A DNA stretch of 37,512 nt from Bacillota bacterium (lineage in GTDB: Bacteria > Bacillota > Clostridia > Lachnospirales > Lachnospiraceae), in NCBI GenBank assembly GCA_023441965.1, contig JAEZNB010000004.1, positions 1-37,512 on the forward strand. The letters run 5' to 3'. Position numbers and translations under genes: made by a program. Positions within the stretch are counted from its first letter, which is position 1, and every line of letters starts with the position of its first letter. Positions 1 to 7,592 of this stretch are shown one piece after another. Below the pieces are notes generated by a model, which saw only the letters and a program-made list of their open reading frames with translations, did not search any database and had not been told where the DNA came from.

Positions 1-1387
1 GCTTAAAGTCTGCAATTGCCTGCTCACGTGTCTTATTACCAGCGGTGTACTCACGTACCTGATTACGCCAGTTAGTGTTAATTGTCTCATCATACTGAGT
101 CATATTGGTTCCTGATGCGAACTGACCTGCAGGAACAAATACGTCGAACATATTCTGTCCGCCTAAGAAATCAAGCTTACCATCGGACTTCTTCATAACA
201 GTACCGGAAGCAACAGTATCCTTTGTGCCGCCAGGGCCATTCAGAGTACCGTTAGCCCATGCATACTGCAGACCAGCATCAGAGCTGTCAAGAGTGATCC
301 ACTCAATGATATCGCCTACAGTTGCCTTAAGCTTGGTATCCTTGTGACCGATAACCCATGTGCCACCCCAGAAGAATCCAACCGGAGGCTCACAGATTGC
401 CCAGTCGCCATAGGTGCCTTCTCCGGGCTTCTCGCCGCCGGAGTTACCAGCCATAACATAGTTGATGAGCCATGCAGGACCGAAGAAACCGAATATCTTC
501 TGAGTGCCTGCATCCTTCATATCAGCATACCAAGCATCCTGCCAGTCAACGGTATCATTGTAATAACCATTGTCACTCAGCTTCTTGGAGTAATCAAGGA
601 ATGCTTCACGGGAAGGATCGATATAGAGCTTGCCATCAACGATCCAGCCCTTTTCGGAAGCGCCTTCTACAGCATGCCACATATCGCCGTCACCGGAGAT
701 GATGCCATAGCCCTTAGCCTTTAAATCAGCTGCAGCTGCGAAGAACTTATCCCAACCGGGACCGATCTTATCTTTTACAGTAGCGGGATCATCTGTTCCC
801 CAAGTATCCTTAGCTAAGGAACGGCGATAGATAAATGCGCCGCCGGTAGCCTGGTAACCAAGAGCAACCAGATTGCCATCGGGATTTGTTCCGATATCAA
901 CGGTGTACTGAGCGATGTCAGCTTCCTTTAACTTAGCAGCTACATCAATGCCAAGATCCTTATAGGATGCAGCAAATTTGTAAGCATCGCCCTGTGTATA
1001 CTTGAGAACGAATGCAGACTCTGCAGTGTAGATGTCAGGAGCATCGGCGCTGGCAAGAGCTGCGTCAAGTGCGGGCTGATAAGCGCCATCGGTTGTAGCG
1101 ATGATTGTTTCTTTGATTTCATAAGTAAACTCGGGATGAAGTTCCTTATACTTCTTGATCATGTCGGGAACTTCGTTGGTGAAGCTGAAAACGTTGAGAA
1201 CCTTAACGCCCTCTTCGTCCTTTACTTCTGCTACGGGCTTGTCATCTGTCTTGGATGTGCCACTGCTCTGTTCAGTACCAGGCTTGTTAGCAGAATCGTC
1301 TTTCTTGTCGTCCTTCTTGCCGCATCCGGTTAATGCCAGTGACATTACGAATACGCAAGCAAGAACTAATGCAATGATACGTTTCAT
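1..1387 (-). CDS. Sugar ABC transporter substrate-binding lipoprotein (partial, 3' end outside window)
   Basis: This is the N-terminal 462 residues of an extracellular solute-binding protein of carbohydrate ABC importers (family 1 type); the C-terminus lies beyond base 1. The start ATG at 1387 follows AGGAGGG at 1394-1400. The protein opens with MKRIIALVLACVFVMS, then a lipobox LTGC with the lipidated Cys at residue 21, a Lys/Asp/Ser-rich linker, and a mature domain with the typical sequence VLNVFSFTNEVPDMIKKY. It should be anchored to the outer face of the membrane and deliver a sugar or oligosaccharide to permeases that would lie off the left edge. The family is clear; the substrate cannot be read from sequence. 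A promoter with a tandem 21-bp repeat lies upstream, suggesting activator control. Confidence 0.9.
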   Translation of the reverse strand, partial: MKRIIALVLACVFVMSLALTGCGKKDDKKDDSANKPGTEQSSGTSKTDDKPVAEVKDEEGVKVLNVFSFTNEVPDMIKKYKELHPEFTYEIKETIIATTDGAYQPALDAALASADAPDIYTAESAFVLKYTQGDAYKFAASYKDLGIDVAAKLKEADIAQYTVDIGTNPDGNLVALGYQATGGAFIYRRSLAKDTWGTDDPATVKDKIGPGWDKFFAAAADLKAKGYGIISGDGDMWHAVEGASEKGWIVDGKLYIDPSREAFLDYSKKLSDNGYYNDTVDWQDAWYADMKDAGTQKIFGFFGPAWLINYVMAGNSGGEKPGEGTYGDWAICEPPVGFFWGGTWVIGHKDTKLKATVGDIIEWITLDSSDAGLQYAWANGTLNGPGGTKDTVASGTVMKKSDGKLDFLGGQNMFDVFVPAGQFASGTNMTQYDETINTNWRNQVREYTAGNKTREQAIADFK

Positions 1388-1431
1388 GTTATACCCTCCT
1401 CTAATATTTGTTATTCAAAAATAACATAATG

Positions 1432-1499
1432 ATTATATCAATTTCTCCCAAGACAAGCTTCTCAAATATTGCTGTTTTCTTCTCAAATATTGCTATTTT
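1432..1499 (-). promoter_or_regulatory. Activator-type promoter: -10 TATAAT with a tandem 21-bp direct repeat over the -35 region
   Basis: On the minus strand a perfect TATAAT (1432-1437) has no recognisable -35 hexamer at 17 bp. Instead the -35 position overlaps two adjacent 21-bp direct repeats (1458-1478 and 1479-1499) that differ at one base; the shared core reads AGCAATATTTGAGAAG. The two copies lie exactly two helical turns apart. Paired direct half-sites about 21 bp apart beside a weak -35 are typical of AraC/YesN-type activators. The activator's identity is not visible. The rest of 1388-1696 is AT-rich with no credible gene. Confidence 0.6.
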
Positions 1500-1609
1500 G
1501 CCCATTTCTTTGTATAAGATGTATAAATTCTTCAATTTCTTAAACGATTAAATTGCCATTTTGCAAATATATGTTTGTTCATTTTTTCGGGTATATTAGT
1601 AATTTTCAA

Positions 1610-1663
1610 TAATTACGCTGTTTTATCGCCCGGTAAATATAGTTCTAAAATATGGCGTAATTA
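1610..1663. repeat. Widely spaced 9-bp perfect inverted repeat
   Basis: TAATTACGC at 1610-1618 is matched by GCGTAATTA at 1655-1663, with 36 bp between. The repeat lies just downstream of the permease stop (minus strand) and far upstream of the lipoprotein promoter. No T-run follows it, so it is a poor intrinsic terminator. It could be a paired operator or a weak transcript-end hairpin. Confidence 0.35.
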
Positions 1664-1696
1664 CAGGTCTGCAAGAGAAGATCTGGAACTCCTGCA

Positions 1697-2500
1697 TCAT
1701 GATCCGGTTCCATTATATGACATTGCACCCTTCATCCAAATCCGATAGCTGAGATAGAAAAACAGAACACCGATCAGAGGGGAAAGCCAAGTCAGCAGCG
1801 GTACCTGTTCAGGCCTTACAAAAATGAGACTGGGATAATAGGCAATAAAGGCAATGGGAATGATGAAGGTAAATACGAAGCGGAAGACCGGATGAAAAAT
1901 CGTTACCGGATACTTCGCATAATCCTTGAATTTAAAGGCAGTTACCATAATATATCCCGATCTGACGACCCAGAAGCAGGTAGCGGCAGCCACATTCATC
2001 AGGGAGATCATGAACAGGGATGCCGTGAACAGGGCAACCAGCAGCTCAAGTAAGATCACGGCCGATATTCCCAGCTCCAGCTTATTCCAGGCATAAATCA
2101 GTGTACCCATGCCAAAGAGAAGCTGTCCTATTCCCTTGATATCAAAGACCTCCGACATATAATAAAAGAATAAATTGATCGGTCGGAAACAGTATTTGAT
2201 AAAATCACCGGAATATACATAGTTACGCAAATTCCAATTATTGTCGAAAAAGCACTGTACCGGTGTCAGGGCAATCAGGGAAAATCCATATAGAAAGAGC
2301 ATCTCATGATAAGACCAGCCCATTATGGTCGGAAATTTCCCGAATAAAATCCACAAACTGACGAAGGCTGATAGGTTGGTAAAGATCATCCCGAGGGTTG
2401 ATATGATAAAATCTGTCCGGTAGCTTAACCTGCTCTTCAGATCCTGCGCCAGTATCTTCCTGTATATTCTGAAATAAAACCTGAGACTGTTTTTCTTCAT
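1697..2500 (-). CDS. ABC-2 type transporter permease
   Basis: A 267-residue integral membrane protein with about six hydrophobic segments and a basic N-terminus (MKKNSLRFYFRIYRKI). It resembles the DUF990-like ABC-2 permeases usually encoded beside a second permease and an ATPase of the YbhF/COG4586 type, which is exactly the arrangement here. It is the last gene of the three-gene set, 18 bp after the preceding permease, with GGGAGGG just upstream of its ATG. It probably forms a heterodimeric channel with the product of 2519-3322, driven by the ATPase at 3319-4365. The direction is presumably export; the substrate is unknown. The family call is firm, the function only general. Confidence 0.85.
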   Translation of the reverse strand: MKKNSLRFYFRIYRKILAQDLKSRLSYRTDFIISTLGMIFTNLSAFVSLWILFGKFPTIMGWSYHEMLFLYGFSLIALTPVQCFFDNNWNLRNYVYSGDFIKYCFRPINLFFYYMSEVFDIKGIGQLLFGMGTLIYAWNKLELGISAVILLELLVALFTASLFMISLMNVAAATCFWVVRSGYIMVTAFKFKDYAKYPVTIFHPVFRFVFTFIIPIAFIAYYPSLIFVRPEQVPLLTWLSPLIGVLFFYLSYRIWMKGAMSYNGTGS

Positions 2501-2518
2501 GTGCTTACCCTCCCCTCT

Positions 2519-3322
2519 TTAGCCCCCATTGACTGTAATCTGCTTCAGGGACTTTTTCCAGAACAGCTCCGTGAGAATTGCCAGTACCACAACCCAGAAG
2601 AGCTGGATGCCCAGCATTTCCAACCGGCTCTGTATGGACAGCTCCTGCCGGATCAGCAGCCGCAGCGGAGTATGGTAAATTGCCTGGAAGGGCAGCATCA
2701 TAACGATTTTCTCCAACGGCTCCGGGAAAAAATCTATGGGTATGGTTGCTCCCGATAAGAGCAATACAATTACTTCCTTCATGATATTGATTCCCCATAC
2801 GGATTCTGTATACAGGCAGATGGTACCTATGAAAAATTCAATAAAAAAGTTAATCAGCAGGCCAAGGATCACGGCAGCTAAAAAGTAAATCAGATTGAAG
2901 CCCAAAGGGATTGCCCCTTTGGTCACGATATTCACGATGATTGCAGTTGGCAGAAAGGTCAGAAGAAAGGACATAATCAGGTTGCCTGAGTTACTGAAGA
3001 AGAGATACCGCCTGAACTTCATAGGCTTGATCAGACTAAGAATGATTGCTCCGGACTGAATATCCCGTCCCATGAGCCAGACCAGATACACCTCCATGAA
3101 ATAAAAAAGGGCAGTGGCCAGCACCAGATAAATCATGGTATCCTCAAAGGTCATGCCGTTTATGACCTCCGAGGGCTGGGAGGCATAAATTGCCTTCCAT
3201 AGATAATAGATGATCACCAGATAAACGAGATTCCCCAGGACCGTTACGAAGGTTCCCAGGCGAAACTGAAGGCTTTCTATCATGCCGGCCTTGGTCAGGG
3301 TTATGTATTTTCGAAGGTTCAT
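2519..3322 (-). CDS. ABC-2 type transporter permease
   Basis: A 267-residue membrane protein, the second permease of the set, beginning MNLRKYITLTKAGMIESLQF. Hydrophobic stretches occur throughout, including VTVLGNLVYLVIIYYLW and ILGLLINFFIEFFIGTICL. Its ATG overlaps the stop of the ATPase gene by four bases (ATGA at 3319-3322), indicating translational coupling and fixed stoichiometry. It is the same length as its partner permease but clearly different in sequence. It most likely pairs with that partner to form the membrane part of an exporter. The transported molecule cannot be inferred from the sequence. Confidence 0.85.
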   Translation of the reverse strand: MNLRKYITLTKAGMIESLQFRLGTFVTVLGNLVYLVIIYYLWKAIYASQPSEVINGMTFEDTMIYLVLATALFYFMEVYLVWLMGRDIQSGAIILSLIKPMKFRRYLFFSNSGNLIMSFLLTFLPTAIIVNIVTKGAIPLGFNLIYFLAAVILGLLINFFIEFFIGTICLYTESVWGINIMKEVIVLLLSGATIPIDFFPEPLEKIVMMLPFQAIYHTPLRLLIRQELSIQSRLEMLGIQLFWVVVLAILTELFWKKSLKQITVNGG

Positions 3323-4365
3323 TGTATCCCTCCCTCGTAGATCTTTCTGATAACACTCTCCGTAGAGATCTCTTCCAGCTTCAAATCATAAATCCTGTGA
3401 TGCTCCTGTATGAAGTCTATCACCTTCATCAGAGCTATCTCCTCCTCATTCACCAGGACATCGATCCATTCCTGGTTTGCGGTGGCAGTCAGGGATTTAA
3501 CATGAGGAAAGGCCTCCTTTAATAGGAGCTCCAGCTCTCCGGCATAGGCCGATACCTTATCCTCTGTCAGCTCCTCTGCCTCCCTGGCAAGTCTTACCTT
3601 AGCGGTTCGGTAGGCGCCGAAAAAGCTCCTTAAGTGTTCGATATCACTATCATAAAGAAGCGTTCCCTTATCGATGATGACGATTCGCCTGCACAAGGCA
3701 TCTACATCCCCCATATCATGGGTTGTCAGAATGACAGTCGTCTGCTTCATCTGGTTCAGGGCTTGAATCAGCTTTCTGATTTTACTCTTCATGGACACAT
3801 CCAGGCCGATGGTCGGCTCATCCAGAAATACAACACTCGGATTATGCAAAAAGGCCGCCAGAATATCGCTTAAGGTCCGCTGTCCCAGGGAAAGCTGGCG
3901 TACCGGCTTATGCAGAAGGCTTTCTATATCCACCAGGGAGGCATAAAGGTCCATCATGTCCTTATAGGCCTGGTCAGTCACCTGATAGATATCCTTCAGA
4001 ATCTTAAAGGATTCGATGACCGGCAGCGCCCACCACAGCTGGGACCGCTGTCCAAAGACGACACCGATGTTCTGAGCATTCTGGGTTCTCTTCTTATAGG
4101 GTACCGCACCGTTGACCAGGATCTCTCCGTCCGTTGGTTCCAGAACCCCGGTCATCATCTTAATCGTGGTAGATTTACCGGCTCCGTTGGGCCCAAGGTA
4201 ACCGACGATCTCCCCCTTGTCGATTTCCATGTTGATGTGATTTACGGCATGAATAATCTTATAGTCCCGGGAGAACAAATCCCTGAAGCTTCCTTTTAAG
4301 CCCTCCCTTCTGTTCAGTACCCTGAACTCCTTTGATACATCCTTCAGCACAATGATTTTCTCCAT
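3319..4365 (-). CDS. ABC transporter ATP-binding protein (YbhF/COG4586-like)
   Basis: A 348-residue ATPase with one nucleotide-binding domain. Walker A is GPNGAGKS (residues 58-65), the Q-loop glutamine is at 106, the signature LSLGQR at 158-163, Walker B VVFLDEP at 178-184 and the switch His at 216. The signature reads LSLGQ rather than LSGGQ, common in this subfamily. The C-terminal ~110 residues form an accessory domain. A GGAGGG site lies about 10 bases before the ATG. It energises the two ABC-2 permeases downstream, with which it overlaps by 4 bp. The gene starts 79 bp after the GTPase-nuclease fusion gene with no terminator between them, so it may share that transcript. Confidence 0.9.
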   Translation of the reverse strand: MEKIIVLKDVSKEFRVLNRREGLKGSFRDLFSRDYKIIHAVNHINMEIDKGEIVGYLGPNGAGKSTTIKMMTGVLEPTDGEILVNGAVPYKKRTQNAQNIGVVFGQRSQLWWALPVIESFKILKDIYQVTDQAYKDMMDLYASLVDIESLLHKPVRQLSLGQRTLSDILAAFLHNPSVVFLDEPTIGLDVSMKSKIRKLIQALNQMKQTTVILTTHDMGDVDALCRRIVIIDKGTLLYDSDIEHLRSFFGAYRTAKVRLAREAEELTEDKVSAYAGELELLLKEAFPHVKSLTATANQEWIDVLVNEEEIALMKVIDFIQEHHRIYDLKLEEISTESVIRKIYEGGIQ

Positions 4366-4444
4366 TTAGACCCAACCCTCCAACCTGATCTTCCTACATT
4401 CCTTAAGATATCTGATTCGCTCCCCGTGGATTATGTCTTACTTC

Positions 4445-7400
4445 CTAGTCTTCCTTTCTGTCCTCCCTGTGAAACTCCGAAAGCTCCTCCCCGAAATGAT
4501 CACCGAGATAGTTACGGCCGCCGGGCTTCCGGTCCAGATAATCCCGGCGGATCTGGTCCCTGATACGGAACAGCTCCTCCTTCAGATCATTTGCAGATAA
4601 CCTGACCGCCCCCTGTCCCAGGATAATCATCTGTTCCAGCGCATCCGAGGTAGCTACCGTCACATGATGCTTCCCGGCAATCTCATGGGTAACCTTCTCG
4701 ATATACTCATCTGCGGTCTCCGCTTCCTTCGTATATACCACATGAATGTTATGATAATCCTGCACCTCTCCCATACTGCCCTTTACCTTATAGGCATCAA
4801 AAACCAGGATAAGGATACATCTTTTAAAGCCCTGGTAATTACAGAGGAGATCCATCAGCTTATGTCTGGCGGCATCCATATTCTCCTTGGCCAGCTCCTT
4901 CAGCTCCTCCCAGGAAAAGATAATATTATAACCGTCTACCAGCAGATATTCCTTGGCCGCATCCCTCTCCTCCGAGGATTTTGACTGCCCCATCAAAGCC
5001 TTTCCTGCCGGAGCCCTTCCATCCCCCGAAGTCTTTCCTGTCGGAGCCTTCCCTCCACCCGGAATTTTTCCTGACTGAGTATACTCATTCGAGGTTCTTC
5101 TCTCCTGAAGCTTCTCATCAGCAGGCGTCTTTCCCGTGAAAGTCTTATCATCCTTCAGTGTCTTGCCTGACGGGACTTTCTCATAACCCAGACTGCTTCC
5201 GTTAGGGTATGTTCTCTGCCGGATCGGTCCGAAGGTCCGGACGAAGATCTCCTCCAGCTCCTGATCTGCCTGCCAGGAATCCCTGTGGGCTTCACTCTTG
5301 TTGCCGGATATCGGGGCTCTCCCCTCTTCGGATTCCTTCACAGATCCGTCCGGTCTCTGACCTGCTCCGGCCGATCCGTCCGGTCCCAGACCGGTTCTGG
5401 CCGCTTCCTCCGCTTCTTCTTCCAGTTTAGGACCTTTATATCCGCTGTCCAAGTGCATATACTGCCGAACCTGATCCCAAGGAACCACGAAACCCGCTCC
5501 ATAGGCGCAAAATACCGAGTCTGCCGGATTCTCCAAATCCCGCTCCCTGTCATAGCCAATACTGCCGATTACCTCCTCTTCATAATGACAGGGCAGATAG
5601 CCGATCATAGCACAATGCAATCTTCCCCTGCCACCGGTATAATCAGCCACCTCCCTATGATATCCGCTTAGCTTTGCAACAGGCGCCTGACCCGTCAGTA
5701 CGGCTGTCTCATCGGTGATTTCAGGGGGCTGAAAGCTTCCGCTCATCCGGTTCAGATCCGTCATGGCCCGCCCCAAGGCATAGAGGGGAATTTCCAGTCT
5801 GAAGCTATAAAAGGGCTCCAGGAGTATGCTTCTGGCGCACATCAGGCCCTGCCTTACTGCCCGGTAGGTCGCCTGTCTGAAATCTCCGCCCTCTGTATGC
5901 TTCAGATGTGCCCTGCCGGCAATCAAGGTAATCCTCATATCGGTGATCGGTGATCCGGTGAGTACTCCCACATGCTCCTTCTCCGCCAGATGAGTCAAGA
6001 TGGCCTGCTGATAAGAGCGGTCCAGCTCATCCTCACTGCAGCTGCTGGCAAATTCAAGCCCGCTGCCTGCTTCTAAGGGCTCCAACAGCAGATGTACCTC
6101 CGCATAGTGACGCAGGGGCTCAAAATGCCCCACTCCCTCCACGGGCTCCAGGATCGTCTCCTTGTAGACGATATTCCCCGGTCCGATATCCACCTTAACA
6201 CCAAATCGCTCAAAGATAAGGCTTTTTATAACCTCTGTCTGTACCTCTCCCATCAGCTGGATATGGAGCTCCTTCAGCCGGTCCGACCAAAGGACGCGCA
6301 GCTGGGGATCCTCCTCCTCCAGTTGCCGAAGCTTGGATCGCATACTGTAAGCATCACAGCCCGGAGGCAAGAGAAGCTGACAGCTTTGTACCGCCTGCAG
6401 GAGGGGCATGTCGGATACTGCTTCCATCCCCAGCCCTTCTCCCGCATAGGTCTTTGTCAGACCGGTCACAGCGCAAATGGTGCCGGCAACCGCCTCATCC
6501 ACTGCTTCATATCTTGCTCCTGAGTAGATTCTGATCTGATCCGCCTTCTCTACCCAAGCTTCTGTCTCCTGAAGACCATTCTTCTTACCGTTTCCGGGAG
6601 CCTTAATCTCTGGGTCTGCGGCTGATGTAAGGGTCTCCTCTTCTTTCTTATTGGAAAGCAGCTGCTTTACCTTCAGTCTGCCTCCTGTTATCTTCATATA
6701 GGTCAAACGGTTTCCCTGATCGTCTCTGCCGATTTTATAGACCTTAGCTCCAAACTGCTCCGGATAAGAGGGCTCCTTAGTATAGCTTTGTAATCCATCA
6801 AGAAAGGCATCTACCCCCTCAACTCTTAGGGCAGACCCAAAGAAGCAGGGAAATACCTTCCTCGCGGCAATCAGAGCCTTGATCTCCTCTATCATAACAT
6901 TTCCGGATTCCAAATATTTCTCCAGTATAGCTTCATCACACATGGCAAGACCTTCCAGAAAGGTCTTGTCCTGCTGCTTCCTATCAAAATTAAAACAGTT
7001 CTCATTCAGCCGCTTTTTCAGCTCTCCCATCAGAGTTTCTCTGTCCGTCCCCTCCATATCCATCTTATTGATAAAGAGAAGGGTGGGAATTTTATATCGG
7101 GCAAGGAGCCCCCAGAGAGTCTCCGTATGTCCCTGAACGCCTTCACTGCCGCTGACCACCAGTATGGCATAGTCCAGGACCTGAAGCGTCCGTTCCATTT
7201 CAGCGGAAAAATCCACATGCCCCGGTGTATCCAGCAGGGTGACCTCCATATCCTGATAGGTAAAAACTGCTTGCTTTGAAAATATAGTAATACCTCTGGC
7301 CCGTTCCAGCTCATAGGTATCCAGGAAGGCATCCCTATGATCTACCCTGCCCAATTTTCTGATACTGCCGGTCAGGTAAAGCATACTTTCCGCCAGTGTT

Positions 7401-7450
7401 GTCTTTCCCGCATCTACATGGGCTAATATTCCGATTACCAGTTTTCTCAT
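4445..7450 (-). CDS. TetM-like ribosomal-protection GTPase fused to a YacP/Rae1-like NYN endoribonuclease domain
   Basis: A 1001-residue protein. Residues 1-675 match EF-G-like ribosomal protection factors: G1 AHVDAGKT (10-17), G2 around GITIFS (53-58), G3 DTPGH (74-78), G4 NKMD (128-131), G5 GSAL (205-208), then domains II-V. Residues 676-830 are a low-complexity linker with degenerate GKT/GDGRAP-type repeats. Residues 834-975 form a YacP-like NYN (PIN-like) nuclease domain with acidic residues in LLVDGYNII (D839), VFDAYKVKG (D885), ETADEYIEK (D914/E915) and VATSDALEQ (D936). In Bacillus subtilis the YacP homologue Rae1 cuts mRNA in the ribosomal A site (known). TetM's drug-ejecting YSPVST loop is absent at the aligned place (HLKHTEG, 515-521), so classical tetracycline resistance is doubtful. 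I infer a factor that enters the A site and can cleave the mRNA there. Confidence 0.9.
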   Translation of the reverse strand: MRKLVIGILAHVDAGKTTLAESMLYLTGSIRKLGRVDHRDAFLDTYELERARGITIFSKQAVFTYQDMEVTLLDTPGHVDFSAEMERTLQVLDYAILVVSGSEGVQGHTETLWGLLARYKIPTLLFINKMDMEGTDRETLMGELKKRLNENCFNFDRKQQDKTFLEGLAMCDEAILEKYLESGNVMIEEIKALIAARKVFPCFFGSALRVEGVDAFLDGLQSYTKEPSYPEQFGAKVYKIGRDDQGNRLTYMKITGGRLKVKQLLSNKKEEETLTSAADPEIKAPGNGKKNGLQETEAWVEKADQIRIYSGARYEAVDEAVAGTICAVTGLTKTYAGEGLGMEAVSDMPLLQAVQSCQLLLPPGCDAYSMRSKLRQLEEEDPQLRVLWSDRLKELHIQLMGEVQTEVIKSLIFERFGVKVDIGPGNIVYKETILEPVEGVGHFEPLRHYAEVHLLLEPLEAGSGLEFASSCSEDELDRSYQQAILTHLAEKEHVGVLTGSPITDMRITLIAGRAHLKHTEGGDFRQATYRAVRQGLMCARSILLEPFYSFRLEIPLYALGRAMTDLNRMSGSFQPPEITDETAVLTGQAPVAKLSGYHREVADYTGGRGRLHCAMIGYLPCHYEEEVIGSIGYDRERDLENPADSVFCAYGAGFVVPWDQVRQYMHLDSGYKGPKLEEEAEEAARTGLGPDGSAGAGQRPDGSVKESEEGRAPISGNKSEAHRDSWQADQELEEIFVRTFGPIRQRTYPNGSSLGYEKVPSGKTLKDDKTFTGKTPADEKLQERRTSNEYTQSGKIPGGGKAPTGKTSGDGRAPAGKALMGQSKSSEERDAAKEYLLVDGYNIIFSWEELKELAKENMDAARHKLMDLLCNYQGFKRCILILVFDAYKVKGSMGEVQDYHNIHVVYTKEAETADEYIEKVTHEIAGKHHVTVATSDALEQMIILGQGAVRLSANDLKEELFRIRDQIRRDYLDRKPGGRNYLGDHFGEELSEFHREDRKED

Positions 7451-7592
7451 GCTACTTTCCGAACCACGCTTCCGTATAATAAGTTAGCGATCTTCCCCGC
7501 AGGTCATCCGAAGACCTTCCGGGTATCAATCCCTTCTGACTTATCATATAGGATATCCGGTGTGAATGCAAGCAGCGATCCCTGCAGACCTC

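Noticed and set aside
344..724. Plus-strand open frames inside the sugar-binding lipoprotein gene
   Set aside because: They lie antisense to a clear lipoprotein with signal peptide, lipobox and ribosome-binding site, and have no family resemblance.
4445..7450. Annotating the GTPase as a tetracycline resistance gene
   Set aside because: The loop that displaces tetracycline in TetM (YSPVST) is not conserved here and the protein carries an extra nuclease domain, so resistance cannot be claimed.
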